This document shows positions 49,721-59,246 of a stretch of DNA of 64,000 bases, one piece after another. The notes beneath the pieces are model-generated. The model had not been told where the DNA came from and searched no databases. It was given only the letters and a program-made list of their open reading frames with translations. Origin of the DNA: Aeromicrobium sp. Root495 (lineage in GTDB: Bacteria; Actinomycetota; Actinomycetes; Propionibacteriales; Nocardioidaceae); contig NZ_LMFJ01000001.1 in the NCBI RefSeq assembly GCF_001426755.1, positions 724,734 through 788,733 of the forward strand, written 5' to 3'. Every line of letters begins with the position of its first letter. Position 1 is the first letter of the stretch. The translations under genes and the position numbers were made by a program.

Positions 49721-51556
49721 ATGTCGAGGACCGCCACCCCCGAGCAGCTCGAGATCGTCAACAACCGTGGCAGGAGCATCGCGCACCTGTTCTTCGACCG
49801 CGTGACGAACACCCCCAACCGGGAGGCGTTCCGCTTCCCCGACGAGAACGAGGTCTGGCAGTCGCTCACCTGGGCGCAGGCCGGCGAGCAGGTCACGCGC
49901 CTCGCCGCGGGCCTCATCGCGCTGGGCATCGAGCCCGAGCAGCGCGTCGCCATCGTCTCCGGCACCCGCTACGAGTGGATCGCCGCCGACCTGGCCATCA
50001 ACGCCGCCGCGGCCGCCACCACCACGGTGTACCCCACCACCGGCATCGAGGACGAGGCATACATCCTGTCCGACTCCGGCAGCCGCGTGGTCTTCGCCGA
50101 GGACGACGAGCAGGTCAAGAAGCTCCTCGAGAAGAAGTCCGAGCTCCCCGACGTCATCAAGGTCATCACCTTCGAGTCCGCCCTCACCGACGGTGACTGG
50201 ATCATCTCCCTCGAGGACCTCGACCAGCTGGGCACCGAGCACCTCACCCTCAACGGCTCGGCCGTCGAGGACCGCGTGGCCAACATCAAGCCCGAGGACC
50301 TCGCCACGCTGATCTACACGTCCGGCACCACCGGCCGTCCCAAGGGCGTGCGGCTCACGCACGACAGCTGGTCGTACGAGGGCGCGGTCATCGCCTCGCA
50401 GCAGATCCTCACGGTCGACGACCTGCAGTTCCTCTGGCTGCCCATGGCGCACTCGTTCGGCAAGGTGCTCCTCTCGAGCCAGCTGGCCATCGGCTTCCCC
50501 ACCGCCATCGACGGTCGCGTCCCCAAGATCGTCGACAACCTCGCCATCGTGAAGCCCACCTTCATGGGCGCGGCCCCCCGCATCTTCGAGAAGGCCTACG
50601 GCCGCATCGTCGGGATGACGGAGGAGGAGGGCGGCGTCAAGCTCAAGATCTTCAAGTGGGCCGAGCAGGTCGGCCTCGAGCACTCCCGCGCCATCCGCAG
50701 CGGCAAGAGCATCTCGCCGGTGCTCAAGGCCAAGCACGCCGTCGCCGACAAGCTCGTCTTCTCCAAGGTCCGCGACCGCTTCGGCGGCCGGGTCCGGTTC
50801 TTCATCTCCGGTGCCGCAGCCCTCAGCTCCGACATCGCCGAGTGGTTCCACGGAGCCGGTGTCCTGATCCTCGAGGGCTACGGCCTCACCGAGACGTCGG
50901 CGGGTGCGTTCGTGAACCACCCCGACGACTTCAAGCTCGGCTCGGTCGGACAGGTCTTCCCCGGCAGCGAGGTGCGGATCGCGGAGGACGGCGAGGTCCT
51001 CATCAAGGGCCCCAACGTCATGAGCGGCTACCACAACCTCGAGTCCGAGAGCGCCACCACCATCGAGGACGGCTGGCTCCACACCGGCGACGAGGGCCGG
51101 CTCGACGAGGACGGCTTCCTGTTCATCACCGGTCGCAAGAAGGAGCTCTTCAAGACCTCCGGCGGCAAGTACGTCGCTCCGCCGCACATCGAGGGCGTCT
51201 TCAAGGGCATCAGCTCCCTCACGAGCCAGATCATCGTGCACGGCAACGAGCGCAACTTCTGCACCGCCCTCATCACGCTCGACCCCGACGCCGTCGCCGA
51301 GTGGGCCGCGGCCAACGGCAAGGCCGGGCAGTCGTACGCCGAGGTCGTCTCCTCGCCCGAGATCCACGCCATCATCTCGGGCCAGATCGACGAGCTCAAC
51401 CAGCGCGTCAACCGCTGGGAGACCATCAAGAAGTTCGCCATCCTCGACCACGACCTGTCGGTCGAGTCCGGTGAGCTCACGCCCAGCATGAAGGTCAAGC
51501 GCGCCGTCGTGGAGGCCAACCAGAAGGAGCTCCTCGACTCCTTCTACGCTGGCTGA
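49721..51556 (+). CDS. Long-chain fatty-acid-CoA ligase (FadD15-like)
   Basis: 611 residues, ANL superfamily. The P-loop is [11 protein letters not shown] (199-209). Further motifs are [15 protein letters not shown] and the C-terminal hinge and lysine region [13 protein letters not shown]. It activates long-chain fatty acids with ATP and CoA at the membrane face. FadD15 of M. tuberculosis has the same type of architecture and length. The hemW gene begins on the base after its stop. Confidence 0.93.
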   Translation: MSRTATPEQLEIVNNRGRSIAHLFFDRVTNTPNREAFRFPDENEVWQSLTWAQAGEQVTRLAAGLIALGIEPEQRVAIVSGTRYEWIAADLAINAAAAATTTVYPTTGIEDEAYILSDSGSRVVFAEDDEQVKKLLEKKSELPDVIKVITFESALTDGDWIISLEDLDQLGTEHLTLNGSAVEDRVANIKPEDLATLIYTSGTTGRPKGVRLTHDSWSYEGAVIASQQILTVDDLQFLWLPMAHSFGKVLLSSQLAIGFPTAIDGRVPKIVDNLAIVKPTFMGAAPRIFEKAYGRIVGMTEEEGGVKLKIFKWAEQVGLEHSRAIRSGKSISPVLKAKHAVADKLVFSKVRDRFGGRVRFFISGAAALSSDIAEWFHGAGVLILEGYGLTETSAGAFVNHPDDFKLGSVGQVFPGSEVRIAEDGEVLIKGPNVMSGYHNLESESATTIEDGWLHTGDEGRLDEDGFLFITGRKKELFKTSGGKYVAPPHIEGVFKGISSLTSQIIVHGNERNFCTALITLDPDAVAEWAAANGKAGQSYAEVVSSPEIHAIISGQIDELNQRVNRWETIKKFAILDHDLSVESGELTPSMKVKRAVVEANQKELLDSFYAG

Positions 51557-52729
51557 GTGAACTTCACCGAACGGCCGCTCCCTGCCCGGAAGCGGCCGTT
51601 CGGCGTCACGGCTCCATCGGTACCCGCCTTCGGCGTGTACCTCCACGTCCCGTTCTGCTCGGTGCGGTGCGGGTACTGCGACTTCAACACCTACACGGCC
51701 GACGAGCTGGGCGAGGGCGCCACCCGCGCGTCCTACGCCGACACCGCGATCCAGGAGATGCAGCTCCTCGCCGCCGCTCCTGGCGGACGGCCGGTCGAGA
51801 CCGTGTTCGTGGGTGGGGGGACGCCCACCCAACTCCCGGCCGACGACCTGGTCCGCATGCTGCGCGCCGTCGACGAGACCTGGGGGCTCGCGCCCGGGGC
51901 CGAGGTCACGACGGAGGCCAACCCCGACAGCGTCACGCCGCACTCGCTCGCCGTGCTGCGCGCCGGCGGCTTCAACCGGATCTCGTTCGGGATGCAGTCG
52001 GCCGTGCCCCACGTGCTGGAGGTGCTGGAGCGCACCCACGACCCGGCCCGGGTCCCCGATGCCGTGCGTTGGGCGAGAGAGGCCGGCTTCGAGCAGGTGA
52101 GTGTCGACCTCATCTACGGGGCCCCGGGGGAGTCGGTCGCCGACTGGCGCACGAGCGTGGAGCAGGCGCTCGCCCTCGAGCCCGACCACGTGAGCGCCTA
52201 CGCCCTCATCGTGGAGGACGGCACGGCCTTCGCGCGCAAGGTACGCCGCGGCGAGGTCGTGATGCCCGACGACGACGAGACCGCCGACAAGTACCTCCTG
52301 GCCGACGATCTCTTCGAGGCGGCCGGGCTGAGCTGGTACGAGCTCTCCAACTGGTCGCGCGACGCCGCCGCGCAGTGCCGCCACAACCAGCTCTACTGGA
52401 ACGGGGACGACTGGCTCGGGATCGGCCCCGGAGCCCACTCCCACGTGGCCGGCTCCCGGTGGTGGAACGTGAAACACCCCGCTGCGTATGCGCGTCGGCT
52501 CGCGGAGGGGGAGTCCCCGCGTCACGACGGCGAGGAGCTGGACCCCGAGACCCGGCACCTCGAGGACGTCATGCTGCGGCTGCGTCTGCGCGAGGGCATC
52601 GAGACGCATCTGCTCCGCGACCCCGACGCCATGGTGACGGCGGGGTACCTCGAGCCCGTCGGCGAGCGCATGGTCCTGACGCAGACCGGTCGTCTCGTGG
52701 CCGACTTCGTCGTCCGCCACGTCACGTGA
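51557..52729 (+). CDS. hemW: HemW-type radical SAM heme chaperone
   Basis: 390 residues. The radical SAM cysteines are Cys34, Cys38 and Cys41 ([10 protein letters not shown]). The fourth Cys of true HemN (CxxxCxxCxC) is replaced by Phe, which marks HemW rather than coproporphyrinogen dehydrogenase. G-G-G-T-P-T and the C-terminal HemN_C-like domain ([12 protein letters not shown]) are present. HemW binds heme and inserts it into target proteins. The GTG start abuts the upstream stop. Confidence 0.93.
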   Translation: MNFTERPLPARKRPFGVTAPSVPAFGVYLHVPFCSVRCGYCDFNTYTADELGEGATRASYADTAIQEMQLLAAAPGGRPVETVFVGGGTPTQLPADDLVRMLRAVDETWGLAPGAEVTTEANPDSVTPHSLAVLRAGGFNRISFGMQSAVPHVLEVLERTHDPARVPDAVRWAREAGFEQVSVDLIYGAPGESVADWRTSVEQALALEPDHVSAYALIVEDGTAFARKVRRGEVVMPDDDETADKYLLADDLFEAAGLSWYELSNWSRDAAAQCRHNQLYWNGDDWLGIGPGAHSHVAGSRWWNVKHPAAYARRLAEGESPRHDGEELDPETRHLEDVMLRLRLREGIETHLLRDPDAMVTAGYLEPVGERMVLTQTGRLVADFVVRHVT

Positions 52730-52762
52730 CTCACCAGTAGTCCTGGGCATCTGCCCTAGTCG

Positions 52763-52778
52763 TGTGAAACGCGTCACA
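52763..52778 (+). promoter_or_regulatory. CRP/GlxR-type operator TGTGA-N6-TCACA
   Basis: TGTGAAACGCGTCACA is a perfect 16-bp match to the CRP-family consensus used by GlxR and M. tuberculosis CRP. Its centre is about 38 bases before the start expected from TAGCCT (52797-52802), a position suited to activation by contact with polymerase at the -35 region. Confidence 0.75.
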
Positions 52779-52796
52779 TCGGACATCGAGCTGTCC

Positions 52797-52802
52797 TAGC
52801 CT
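52797..52802 (+). promoter_or_regulatory. -10 hexamer TAGCCT of the CHAP hydrolase gene
   Basis: Predicts transcription from about 52809, giving a leader of about 34 nt. The GTG at 52807 is therefore not the translation start. Confidence 0.55.
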
Positions 52803-52842
52803 GGTCGTGGGAGAAACATCGGGGGAGAACGGCAAGGGAGCC

Positions 52843-53730
52843 ATGCGCAACGTGCATGGGCCGTTCCGCGACCGTCGGGTCGTGGCGATGGCTCGAACCA
52901 TGAAGAAGATCGTGATCGTCCGAACAGCGCTCGTGGGAGCAGCGTTGCTCGGGTCGGTCCTGGCCGGCCTCGGCCCGGCCGAGGCCGGTGGCCGGATCCT
53001 GTGCACCGGGTTCACCCAGTGCACGGACCGGGGGTGGTCGGACGCGGGGTACCGCGCCGCCCAGCCCCGGGCGCACTGGAACATGACGCCGGGGAGGAAC
53101 TGCACCAACTACGTCGCGTACCGGCTGACCAGCAACGGACGACGGACGGCCCGCCCGCCGCACACCAACGCCGCCCACACGTGGGGCTCAGCCGCGCGCG
53201 CCTCGGGCGTCCCGGTCACCGACCGGCCGCAGGTGGGCTCGATCGCCTGGTGGGAGAGCGACGTCTACCCCGCCAGGAAGAAGGGTCACGTGGCGTACGT
53301 CGAGCAGGTCCGGGCGGACGGCTCGATCCTCGTCAGCGAGGACAACATGAACCAGGCCTTCTCCTGGCGTCGGGTCGTCCGGGGCAAGGGCTGGCCGTCC
53401 GGGTTCCTCCACTTCCCGACCTCCGACGGCTCGCCGTCGGGGAAGGTCACGTCCGTGGCTGCCGACGGCGGTCGGCTCGATCTGTGGACGGCCGCGAGCG
53501 ACCCTGACGCCTTCGGTCGACCGGTCCGGTACGAGGTCGTCCTCGACGGTGCGCTCGACGACCCCGAGGCGGAGCGCTTCACCTTCACGACCGGCTTCTT
53601 CCTGAGCCACCGGATCAAGACGGTGGCGGCACGTGGCTCCACCGTGGTGCGTGTCTACGTGCACAACAAACGCGGGACCGACGGTGAGGACGTCGTGCGG
53701 CTGGGCACGAGGGTCGTCTCGATCGACTGA
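52843..53730 (+). CDS. Secreted CHAP-domain peptidoglycan hydrolase
   Basis: 295 residues from ATG 52843 (52888 and 52900 are in-frame alternatives nearer the signal peptide). The signal peptide M-K-K-I-V-I-V-R-T then a hydrophobic core ends at G-P-A-E-A. The CHAP domain has the catalytic Cys in R-N-C-T-N-Y-V-A-Y, His in K-G-H-V-A-Y-V and the following E-D-N-M-N. The C-terminal 90 residues form a beta-rich, possibly wall-binding domain. CHAP enzymes cut amide or peptide bonds of peptidoglycan. A CRP-type site upstream suggests cAMP control, as for rpf genes in related bacteria. Confidence 0.87.
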   Translation: MRNVHGPFRDRRVVAMARTMKKIVIVRTALVGAALLGSVLAGLGPAEAGGRILCTGFTQCTDRGWSDAGYRAAQPRAHWNMTPGRNCTNYVAYRLTSNGRRTARPPHTNAAHTWGSAARASGVPVTDRPQVGSIAWWESDVYPARKKGHVAYVEQVRADGSILVSEDNMNQAFSWRRVVRGKGWPSGFLHFPTSDGSPSGKVTSVAADGGRLDLWTAASDPDAFGRPVRYEVVLDGALDDPEAERFTFTTGFFLSHRIKTVAARGSTVVRVYVHNKRGTDGEDVVRLGTRVVSID

Positions 53731-53734
53731 CGGT

Positions 53735-53757
53735 GCCGGCCCGTGCAGCGGGTCGGC
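53735..53757. terminator. Hairpin between convergent CHAP and DUF3097 genes
   Basis: GCCGGCCCG-tgcag-CGGGTCGGC forms a nine-pair stem with one G-T wobble. No T-run follows. Confidence 0.55.
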
Positions 53758-53769
53758 CGCCGGTCGGCG

Positions 53770-54603
53770 TCAGGGGGCCGTCACGAAGTCGATGAGCTCC
53801 TCGACCCGGCCGAGGAAGGACGGCTCGAGGTCGGCGTAGGTGCGCACGGTGGACAGGATGCGCTGCCACGCCCGGGCGACGTCGGCCTGGGAGCCGTGCT
53901 GCCAGCCCAAGGCCGCGCAGATGCCGCGTTTCCACTCGACGTCGCGGGGGATCGTGGGCCACTGCTGGAACCCGAGGCGCTCAGGCTTGACCGCCTGCCA
54001 GACGTCGACGTAGGGGTGCCCCACCACGAGGACGTTCGCCCGACCACGGAGCGGGGCCACGAGGCGGGACTCCTTGCTGCCCTCCACGAGGTGGTCGACC
54101 AGCACGCCGAGACGTCGGTCGGGCGCAGGGTCGAAGTCGTCGACGACGGCCACGAGGTCGTCGACGCCGTTCAACAGCTCGACGGTGACGCCCTCCACGC
54201 GGAGGTCGTCGCCCCAGACCTTCTCCACGAGCTCGGCGTCGTGCTTGCCCTCCACGAGGATCCTGCTCGGCAGGGCCACGCGGGCGCGGGCGTTCTCCAC
54301 GGCGAGCGAGCCCGACGCGGTGCGTCGAGGGCCGCTGGGCCCGGCGGCCACCGGCGGCCGCGCCACGACGGGCTTGCCCTCGAGCAGGAAGCCCGGGCCG
54401 AGCGGGAAGGAGCGACGCTTGCCGCGGCGGTCCTCCAGGATGAACATGCCGAGGTCGGCGTCGATGCGCACGACCGCGCCGACGTAGCCGCTCGTGGCGT
54501 CCTCCAGCACCATGCCCGGCTCCACGGGCACGTCGACCGAGCGGCCGCGCGGAGGCTTGCGCCAGTCGCCGGACAGGACGTCGGAGCCGTAGCGGTCAGC
54601 CAT
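53770..54603 (-). CDS. DUF3097 family protein with Toprim-like motif
   Basis: 277 residues from ATG 54603. The N-terminal half holds a small beta domain (V-E-P-G-M-V-L-E-D and [11 protein letters not shown]). From about residue 115, [16 protein letters not shown] resembles the first motif of a Toprim domain, and V-A-V-V-D-D-F-D and V-V-G-H-P-Y-V-D supply later acidic positions. The family is actinobacterial, lies beside hrcA, and has no assigned function. A nucleic-acid role is inferred from the Toprim-like pattern only. Confidence 0.8.
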   Translation of the reverse strand: MADRYGSDVLSGDWRKPPRGRSVDVPVEPGMVLEDATSGYVGAVVRIDADLGMFILEDRRGKRRSFPLGPGFLLEGKPVVARPPVAAGPSGPRRTASGSLAVENARARVALPSRILVEGKHDAELVEKVWGDDLRVEGVTVELLNGVDDLVAVVDDFDPAPDRRLGVLVDHLVEGSKESRLVAPLRGRANVLVVGHPYVDVWQAVKPERLGFQQWPTIPRDVEWKRGICAALGWQHGSQADVARAWQRILSTVRTYADLEPSFLGRVEELIDFVTAP

Positions 54604-55021
54604 GGAGGAGGCCCAGCAGTCGTTGGTGGAAGGCCTCCAGCTCCTCGCGGGCGATGGATCCCGAGCTCGTGAGGATGCGGCTCCGGGGCGTGGTGAGCCC
54701 GATGGCGAGGTCGACCGCGGCGGGCCACGAGGGGCGCGGCGTCGGGGGCTGGGAATCGGTGTAGAGGTCGCCCACGGCCACCACGTCGACGTCGGGCACC
54801 ACCATGACGAGCTCTCCACCGACGGGACCGTCGCCGAGGTGGATGACCTCGACGAACCGGCCGCCGAGGTCGGTGGCCCACACCGAGCTGAGCGTCCCAC
54901 CGCGCGACTCGTGCATGAGGAAGGTGCCGTCGGAGACGGTGATGCGGCGGGGCCGGTACGTGAGGGTCTGGCTGTCACCGGTGACGACGACCGCCTCGTC
55001 GGTCACGGTGATGGGTTCCAT
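54596..55021 (-). CDS. Small protein resembling a degenerate metallo-beta-lactamase fold
   Basis: 141 residues from ATG 55021, overlapping the DUF3097 start by eight bases. The order G-G[11 protein letters not shown], then [19 protein letters not shown], then a Pro-rich loop and [10 protein letters not shown] follows the second half of MBL-fold hydrolases. The zinc-binding H-x-H-x-D-H motif is missing, so it is probably not a hydrolase. It is divergent from hrcA and its start is only ten bases from the CIRCE operator. Confidence 0.65.
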   Translation of the reverse strand: MEPITVTDEAVVVTGDSQTLTYRPRRITVSDGTFLMHESRGGTLSSVWATDLGGRFVEVIHLGDGPVGGELVMVVPDVDVVAVGDLYTDSQPPTPRPSWPAAVDLAIGLTTPRSRILTSSGSIAREELEAFHQRLLGLLHG

Positions 55022-55026
55022 CTCGG

Positions 55027-55057
55027 TAGACTGGCACTTGCCCGGGGCGAGTGCCAG
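55027..55057 (+). promoter_or_regulatory. hrcA promoter with CIRCE operator
   Basis: TAGACT (55027-55032) is the -10. CTGGCACTT (55031-55039), nine bases, GAGTGCCAG (55049-55057) is a 9-9-9 CIRCE element with one outer mismatch at the inner edge. HrcA bound here would cover the -10 and the start site, repressing hrcA-dnaJ at normal temperature. It also lies within 40 bases upstream of the divergent 55021 gene. Confidence 0.88.
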
Positions 55058-55111
55058 CGACACGCCCCAGGATGCACCCGACGAGACCGATCAGACAGGC
55101 AGGAGAGCCCC

Positions 55112-56125
55112 ATGAGTGACGACCGCCGCCTCGAGGTGCTCCGTGCCATCGTCCAGGACTACGTCGCCACGCACGAGCCGGTCGGCTCGCGTGCGCTCGT
55201 CGAGCGCCACCAGCTCGGCGTCTCGTCGGCCACCATCCGCAACGACATGGCCGCGCTCGAGGAGGAGGGGTACATCACCCAGCCCCACACGAGCGCCGGA
55301 CGGGTCCCCACCGACAAGGGCTACCGGCTCTTCGTCGACCGGCTCTCGGAGGTGAAGGCCCTCTCGGGTGCGGAGCGCCGCGCCATCGAGACCTTCCTCA
55401 CCGGTGCCGTCGACGTCGACGACGTCGTGCAGCGCAGCGTCAAGGTGCTCGCCCAGCTCACCAACCAGGTCGCGATCGTGCAGTACCCGTCGCTCACCCG
55501 CTCCACGGTCCGACACGTCGAGGTCGTGGCGCTCGAGCGGGCGCGTGTGCTGCTCGTGGTCATCACGAGCAGCGGCCGCGTCGAGCAACGCATCGTCGAG
55601 CTCGTGGAGACGCCCACCGACCAGCTCCTGGCGGACCTGCGAGCGCGGCTCGTGGGCGCCACGCTCGGTCAGCGGCTCCCCGAGGCGGCCCTGCGCCTGG
55701 CCGACCTCATCGAGACCTTCGCGCCCAACGACCGGCCCATCGTCACGTCGATCGTCACCACGCTCACGCACGTCTTCGGCAACGAGCGCTCCGACGAGCG
55801 CATCGCCGTGGGCGGCACCGCCAACCTCGCGCGGTTCGGCACCGACTTCGACACCGCCATCAAGCCCGTGCTGGAGGCGCTCGAGGAGCAGGTGGTGCTG
55901 CTCAAGCTGCTGGGCGAGGCCACCACCGACCCCACGGTCCGCATCGGCGCCGAGACGGGCAACGAGTCGTTCACCGGCACGGCTGTCGTGTCGTCCACGT
56001 ACGGTGGACTCGACTCGCTCGCCACGCTGGGCACGCTCGGGCCCACCCGCATGGACTACCCCGCCACCATGGCCGCCGTCGGCGCCGTGGCGCGCTACGT
56101 CGGACGCATCGTCGCCGACGGCTGA
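55112..56125 (+). CDS. hrcA: Heat-shock repressor HrcA
   Basis: 337 residues from ATG 55112 with AGGAGAG upstream. The N-terminal winged helix contains [17 protein letters not shown] and H-T-S-A-G-R-V-P-T, both HrcA signatures; the GAF-like dimerisation domain follows. It represses class I heat-shock genes by binding CIRCE and depends on GroEL for folding. The CIRCE directly upstream shows autoregulation. dnaJ follows after 32 bases, as in most actinobacteria. Confidence 0.96.
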   Translation: MSDDRRLEVLRAIVQDYVATHEPVGSRALVERHQLGVSSATIRNDMAALEEEGYITQPHTSAGRVPTDKGYRLFVDRLSEVKALSGAERRAIETFLTGAVDVDDVVQRSVKVLAQLTNQVAIVQYPSLTRSTVRHVEVVALERARVLLVVITSSGRVEQRIVELVETPTDQLLADLRARLVGATLGQRLPEAALRLADLIETFAPNDRPIVTSIVTTLTHVFGNERSDERIAVGGTANLARFGTDFDTAIKPVLEALEEQVVLLKLLGEATTDPTVRIGAETGNESFTGTAVVSSTYGGLDSLATLGTLGPTRMDYPATMAAVGAVARYVGRIVADG

Positions 56126-56157
56126 CTTCCCATCACCTAGAGGACCCAGAGACACCC

Positions 56158-57318
56158 ATGGCACAGGACTACTACGACCTGCTCGGCGTGAGCCGCGAGG
56201 TGAGCCCCGAGGAGCTCAAGAAGGCGTACCGCCGGCTCGCCCGCCAGCTGCACCCCGACGTCAACGACGCCGACGACGCCGCCGACCGCTTCAAGGAGGT
56301 CACCCTCGCCTACGAGGTGCTGTCGGACCCGCAGAAGCGCTCGGTCTACGACCGCGGCGGCAACCCCATGGGGGGCGGCGCGTCGGGCGGCGCGGGCTTC
56401 GGCCAGGGCTTCAGCTTCGACGACATCATGGACGCCTTCTTCGGCGGCAACAACCAGCGCGGTCCCCGCTCGCGCGTGCAGCGCGGCCAGGACGCCCTCC
56501 TGCGCCTCACGATCAACCTCGCGGAGGCCGCGTTCGGCCTCACGCAGGAGCTCAAGGTCGACACGGCCGTCACGTGCACCACGTGCGACGGCTCGGGCGC
56601 TCGGGAGGACGCGGCCCCGGTCACGTGCGGGACGTGCCACGGGCACGGCGAGGTGCAGAGCGTCCAGCGCTCCCTCCTCGGCGACATCCGCACGGCGCGC
56701 ACGTGCCCCACGTGCCGCGGCTTCGGCACGGTCATCACCGACCCGTGCGACGAGTGCGGCGGCGACGGCCGGGTCCGCTCGCGTCGCTCTCTCACCGTCA
56801 CCATCCCCGCGGGCGTCGACCAGGGCACCCGCATCCAGCTCACCGGCGAGGGCGAGGTCGGCCCCGGTGGCGGACCGGCCGGCGACCTCTACGTCGAGAT
56901 CGACGTCGAGCGACACCCGGTCTACAGCCGTCAGGGCGACCAGCTCCTCTGCCAGGTCACGCTGCCCATGACGGCGGCCGCCCTCGGCACCCACCTCGAC
57001 CTGCCCACGCTCGAGTCCGACCTGCCCGAGGGCGCGCTCGACCGCGAGACCGCGGCCACCGTGCCCGTCGAGGTCGCGGCCGGCACGCAGTCCGGCGACA
57101 CGGTCGTGCTGAAGGGCCAGGGCGTGCAGCGTCTGCGTGGTCCGGGCCGTGGCGACCTCGTCGTGCAGGTGGTCGTGGAGACCCCCACCCACGTCGACGA
57201 CGAGCAGCGGGCCCTGCTCCAGCAGCTGGCGGCCCTGCGCCACGAGGAGCACCCTGAGGGCACGCTCAACGCGAGCCACAAGAACGTCTTCGGCCGCATC
57301 AAGGACGCCTTCCGGTAG
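56158..57318 (+). CDS. dnaJ: Chaperone DnaJ (DnaJ2 type)
   Basis: 386 residues. J domain with H32-P33-D34, a Gly/Phe region (about 65-95), and four zinc motifs C-T-T-C-D-G-S-G, C-G-T-C-H-G-H-G, C-P-T-C-R-G-F-G and C-D-E-C-G-G-D-G. The C-terminal substrate-binding domains follow. It stimulates DnaK ATPase and delivers unfolded clients. Linkage to hrcA identifies it as the second actinobacterial DnaJ. The rsmE gene that normally follows is missing. Confidence 0.96.
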   Translation: MAQDYYDLLGVSREVSPEELKKAYRRLARQLHPDVNDADDAADRFKEVTLAYEVLSDPQKRSVYDRGGNPMGGGASGGAGFGQGFSFDDIMDAFFGGNNQRGPRSRVQRGQDALLRLTINLAEAAFGLTQELKVDTAVTCTTCDGSGAREDAAPVTCGTCHGHGEVQSVQRSLLGDIRTARTCPTCRGFGTVITDPCDECGGDGRVRSRRSLTVTIPAGVDQGTRIQLTGEGEVGPGGGPAGDLYVEIDVERHPVYSRQGDQLLCQVTLPMTAAALGTHLDLPTLESDLPEGALDRETAATVPVEVAAGTQSGDTVVLKGQGVQRLRGPGRGDLVVQVVVETPTHVDDEQRALLQQLAALRHEEHPEGTLNASHKNVFGRIKDAFR

Positions 57319-57335
57319 GAGGTCGGCCCAACGGG

Positions 57336-57341
57336 CAGGAT
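57336..57341 (+). promoter_or_regulatory. -10-like CAGGAT before the HIT gene
   Basis: Ends six bases before ATG 57348. The first base departs from TANNNT, but the spacing equals that of the stronger examples. Confidence 0.35.
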
Positions 57342-57347
57342 GGGTGC

Positions 57348-57686
57348 ATGACCGACGACTGCTTGTTCTGCTCGATCGTGGCCGGAGACATCCCTGCGGA
57401 CGTCGTGGCCGAGAACGGCCAGGCCATCGCCTTCCGCGACATCAGTCCCCAGGCGCCCACCCACGTGCTGGTCATCCCGCGCGTGCATCAGCCCGACATC
57501 GGCTCGCTCGTCGAGGCCGACCCGGCCGCCGCCACGGGCGTGCTGACGTTGGCGCGCGAGGTGGCCGACGAGGCCGGCGGCTCCTACCGGCTCGTCTTCA
57601 ACACCGGCGCCGACGCCCACCAGACCGTCTTCCACTGCCACGCCCACGTGCTGGCCGGCCGTTCGCTCGGCTGGCCCCCCGGCTGA
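57348..57686 (+). CDS. HIT-family nucleotide-binding protein
   Basis: 112 residues, typical of the Hint branch. C-L-F-C-S-I-V-A-G-D-I-P at the N-terminus holds the paired Cys and the conserved I-x-G-x-I-P. The catalytic triad is H-C-H-A-H-V-L-A-G-R, with Cys in place of the usual Leu between the first two His. Such proteins hydrolyse adenosine phosphoramidates or dinucleotides. It occupies the site between dnaJ and phoH where rsmE is expected. Confidence 0.92.
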   Translation: MTDDCLFCSIVAGDIPADVVAENGQAIAFRDISPQAPTHVLVIPRVHQPDIGSLVEADPAAATGVLTLAREVADEAGGSYRLVFNTGADAHQTVFHCHAHVLAGRSLGWPPG

Positions 57687-57734
57687 GGCTGCGCCGACCG
57701 GATGCTGGCCTGGCCCGAGGTCGCGGGACGCGGG

Positions 57735-57740
57735 TAGACT
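57735..57740 (+). promoter_or_regulatory. -10 hexamer TAGACT for phoH
   Basis: Ends ten bases before ATG 57751, so the expected start leaves a leader of about three or four bases, too short for a ribosome-binding site. Confidence 0.5.
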
Positions 57741-57750
57741 GGAACCACAC

Positions 57751-58752
57751 ATGACTGAGCCTCAGAACCCGCACACCTTCACCGTCCCCACGAGCATCGA
57801 CACCGTCTCGCTGTTCGGCCCCGCCGACGAGTTCCTGCGCCTCGTGGAGACCGCGTTCGACGCCACGGTCCACGCCCGTGGGAACGTCGTCACCGTCACC
57901 GGTCCCGCCGCCGAGGCCGCGCTCGTGGAGCGTCTGCTCGACGAGCTCGTCGCCATCGTGCGCACCGGCCAGGGCCTCACCTCCGAGACCGTCGAGCGGT
58001 CCATCGCCATGCTCCGCGAGGAGACGCAGGAGCGGCCCGCCGAGGTGCTGAGCCTCAACATCCTCTCCAACCGTGGTCGCACGATCCGTCCCAAGACGCT
58101 CAACCAGAAGCGGTACGTCGACGGCATCGACAAGCACACCATCACCTTCGGCATCGGCCCGGCCGGCACCGGCAAGACGTACCTCGCCATGGCCAAGGCC
58201 GTGCAGGCGCTGCAGGCCAAGCAGATCACCCGCATCATCCTCACGCGCCCGGCCGTCGAGGCCGGCGAGCGCCTGGGCTACCTGCCGGGCACGTTGAGCG
58301 AGAAGATCGACCCGTACCTGCGCCCCCTGTACGACGCGCTGCACGACATGCTCGATCCCGAGACCATCCCCAAGCTCATGACGGCCGGGACCATCGAGAT
58401 CGCGCCGCTGGCCTACATGCGTGGCCGCACGCTCCAGGACGCGTTCATCATCCTCGACGAGGCGCAGAACACCACGCCCGAGCAGATGAAGATGTTCCTC
58501 ACCCGCCTCGGCTTCGGCTCCAAGATCGTGGTGACCGGCGACGTGAGCCAGGTGGACCTGCCCTCTGGCACCAAGAGCGGTCTGCGCGTCGTGCGCGATA
58601 TCCTCACCGACGTCAAGGACATCCACTTCTCCACGCTCACGTCGCAGGACGTCGTGCGGCACAAGCTCGTGGGCCGCATCGTCGCCGCCTACGACGCGTA
58701 CGAGGGTGCCGAGCAGGACCAGGTGGACCGTGAACGTCGACGTCCTCGATGA
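57751..58752 (+). CDS. phoH: PhoH-like P-loop ATPase
   Basis: 333 residues. Walker A is G-P-A-G-T-G-K-T (136-143) and Walker B is F-I-I-L-D-E-A-Q-N. The N-terminal domain has an L-F-G-P-A-D-E opening typical of the PhoH1 group. Linkage to ybeY is nearly universal and suggests a role in RNA or ribosome quality control, though the activity is not fully settled. It overlaps ybeY by 23 bases. Confidence 0.94.
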   Translation: MTEPQNPHTFTVPTSIDTVSLFGPADEFLRLVETAFDATVHARGNVVTVTGPAAEAALVERLLDELVAIVRTGQGLTSETVERSIAMLREETQERPAEVLSLNILSNRGRTIRPKTLNQKRYVDGIDKHTITFGIGPAGTGKTYLAMAKAVQALQAKQITRIILTRPAVEAGERLGYLPGTLSEKIDPYLRPLYDALHDMLDPETIPKLMTAGTIEIAPLAYMRGRTLQDAFIILDEAQNTTPEQMKMFLTRLGFGSKIVVTGDVSQVDLPSGTKSGLRVVRDILTDVKDIHFSTLTSQDVVRHKLVGRIVAAYDAYEGAEQDQVDRERRRPR

Positions 58753-59221
58753 GTCCGGCAGCGACGTCGCGCTCGACGTCGTCGCGCTGACCCGGCTGTC
58801 CCGCTTCGTCATGCGGCGGATGCGTCTGCACCCCGCCACCGAGCTCACGGTGCGGCTCGTCGACACCGCCACCATCGCCACGCTCAACGAGCAGTGGATG
58901 GGCAAGAAGGGCCCCACGGACGTCCTGTCGTTCCCCATGGACGAGCTCACCCCGGGGCGTCGCGACGCCGAGCCGGAGGACGAGCCCGAGGGATACCTCG
59001 GCGACATCGCCCTGTGCCCGCAGGTCGCGGCGCAGCAGGCGCCGGCGGCGGGCCACTCCGAGGTCGACGAGGTCGAGCTGCTGCTCGTGCACGGCATCCT
59101 GCACCTGCTGGGCTACGACCACGCCACGCCCGAGGAGCACCAGGAGATGTTCGGCATCCAGGGCCGGCTCCTCCTCGAGTGGCAGCGCGCTGCCGCCGGG
59201 CTCGACCCCGAGTCCGCCTGA
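58730..59221 (+). CDS. ybeY: rRNA maturation endoribonuclease YbeY
   Basis: 163 residues from GTG 58730 (AGGTGG six bases upstream), starting inside phoH. The zinc site is H-G-I-L-H-L-L-G-Y-D-H (HX3HX5H). T-D-V-L-S-F-P-M-D and G-D-I-A-L-C are the other conserved segments. The enzyme processes the 3' end of 16S rRNA and takes part in 70S quality control. The CBS-domain gene follows after 25 bases. Confidence 0.95.
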   Translation: MNVDVLDESGSDVALDVVALTRLSRFVMRRMRLHPATELTVRLVDTATIATLNEQWMGKKGPTDVLSFPMDELTPGRRDAEPEDEPEGYLGDIALCPQVAAQQAPAAGHSEVDEVELLLVHGILHLLGYDHATPEEHQEMFGIQGRLLLEWQRAAAGLDPESA

Positions 59222-59246
59222 TCCCCGAGCCGAGCCAGACGATCCC

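Noticed and set aside
51557-52729. Oxygen-independent coproporphyrinogen dehydrogenase (HemN)
   Set aside because: The CxxxCxxC is followed by Asp-Phe instead of the extra Cys of HemN, so HemW is the better call.
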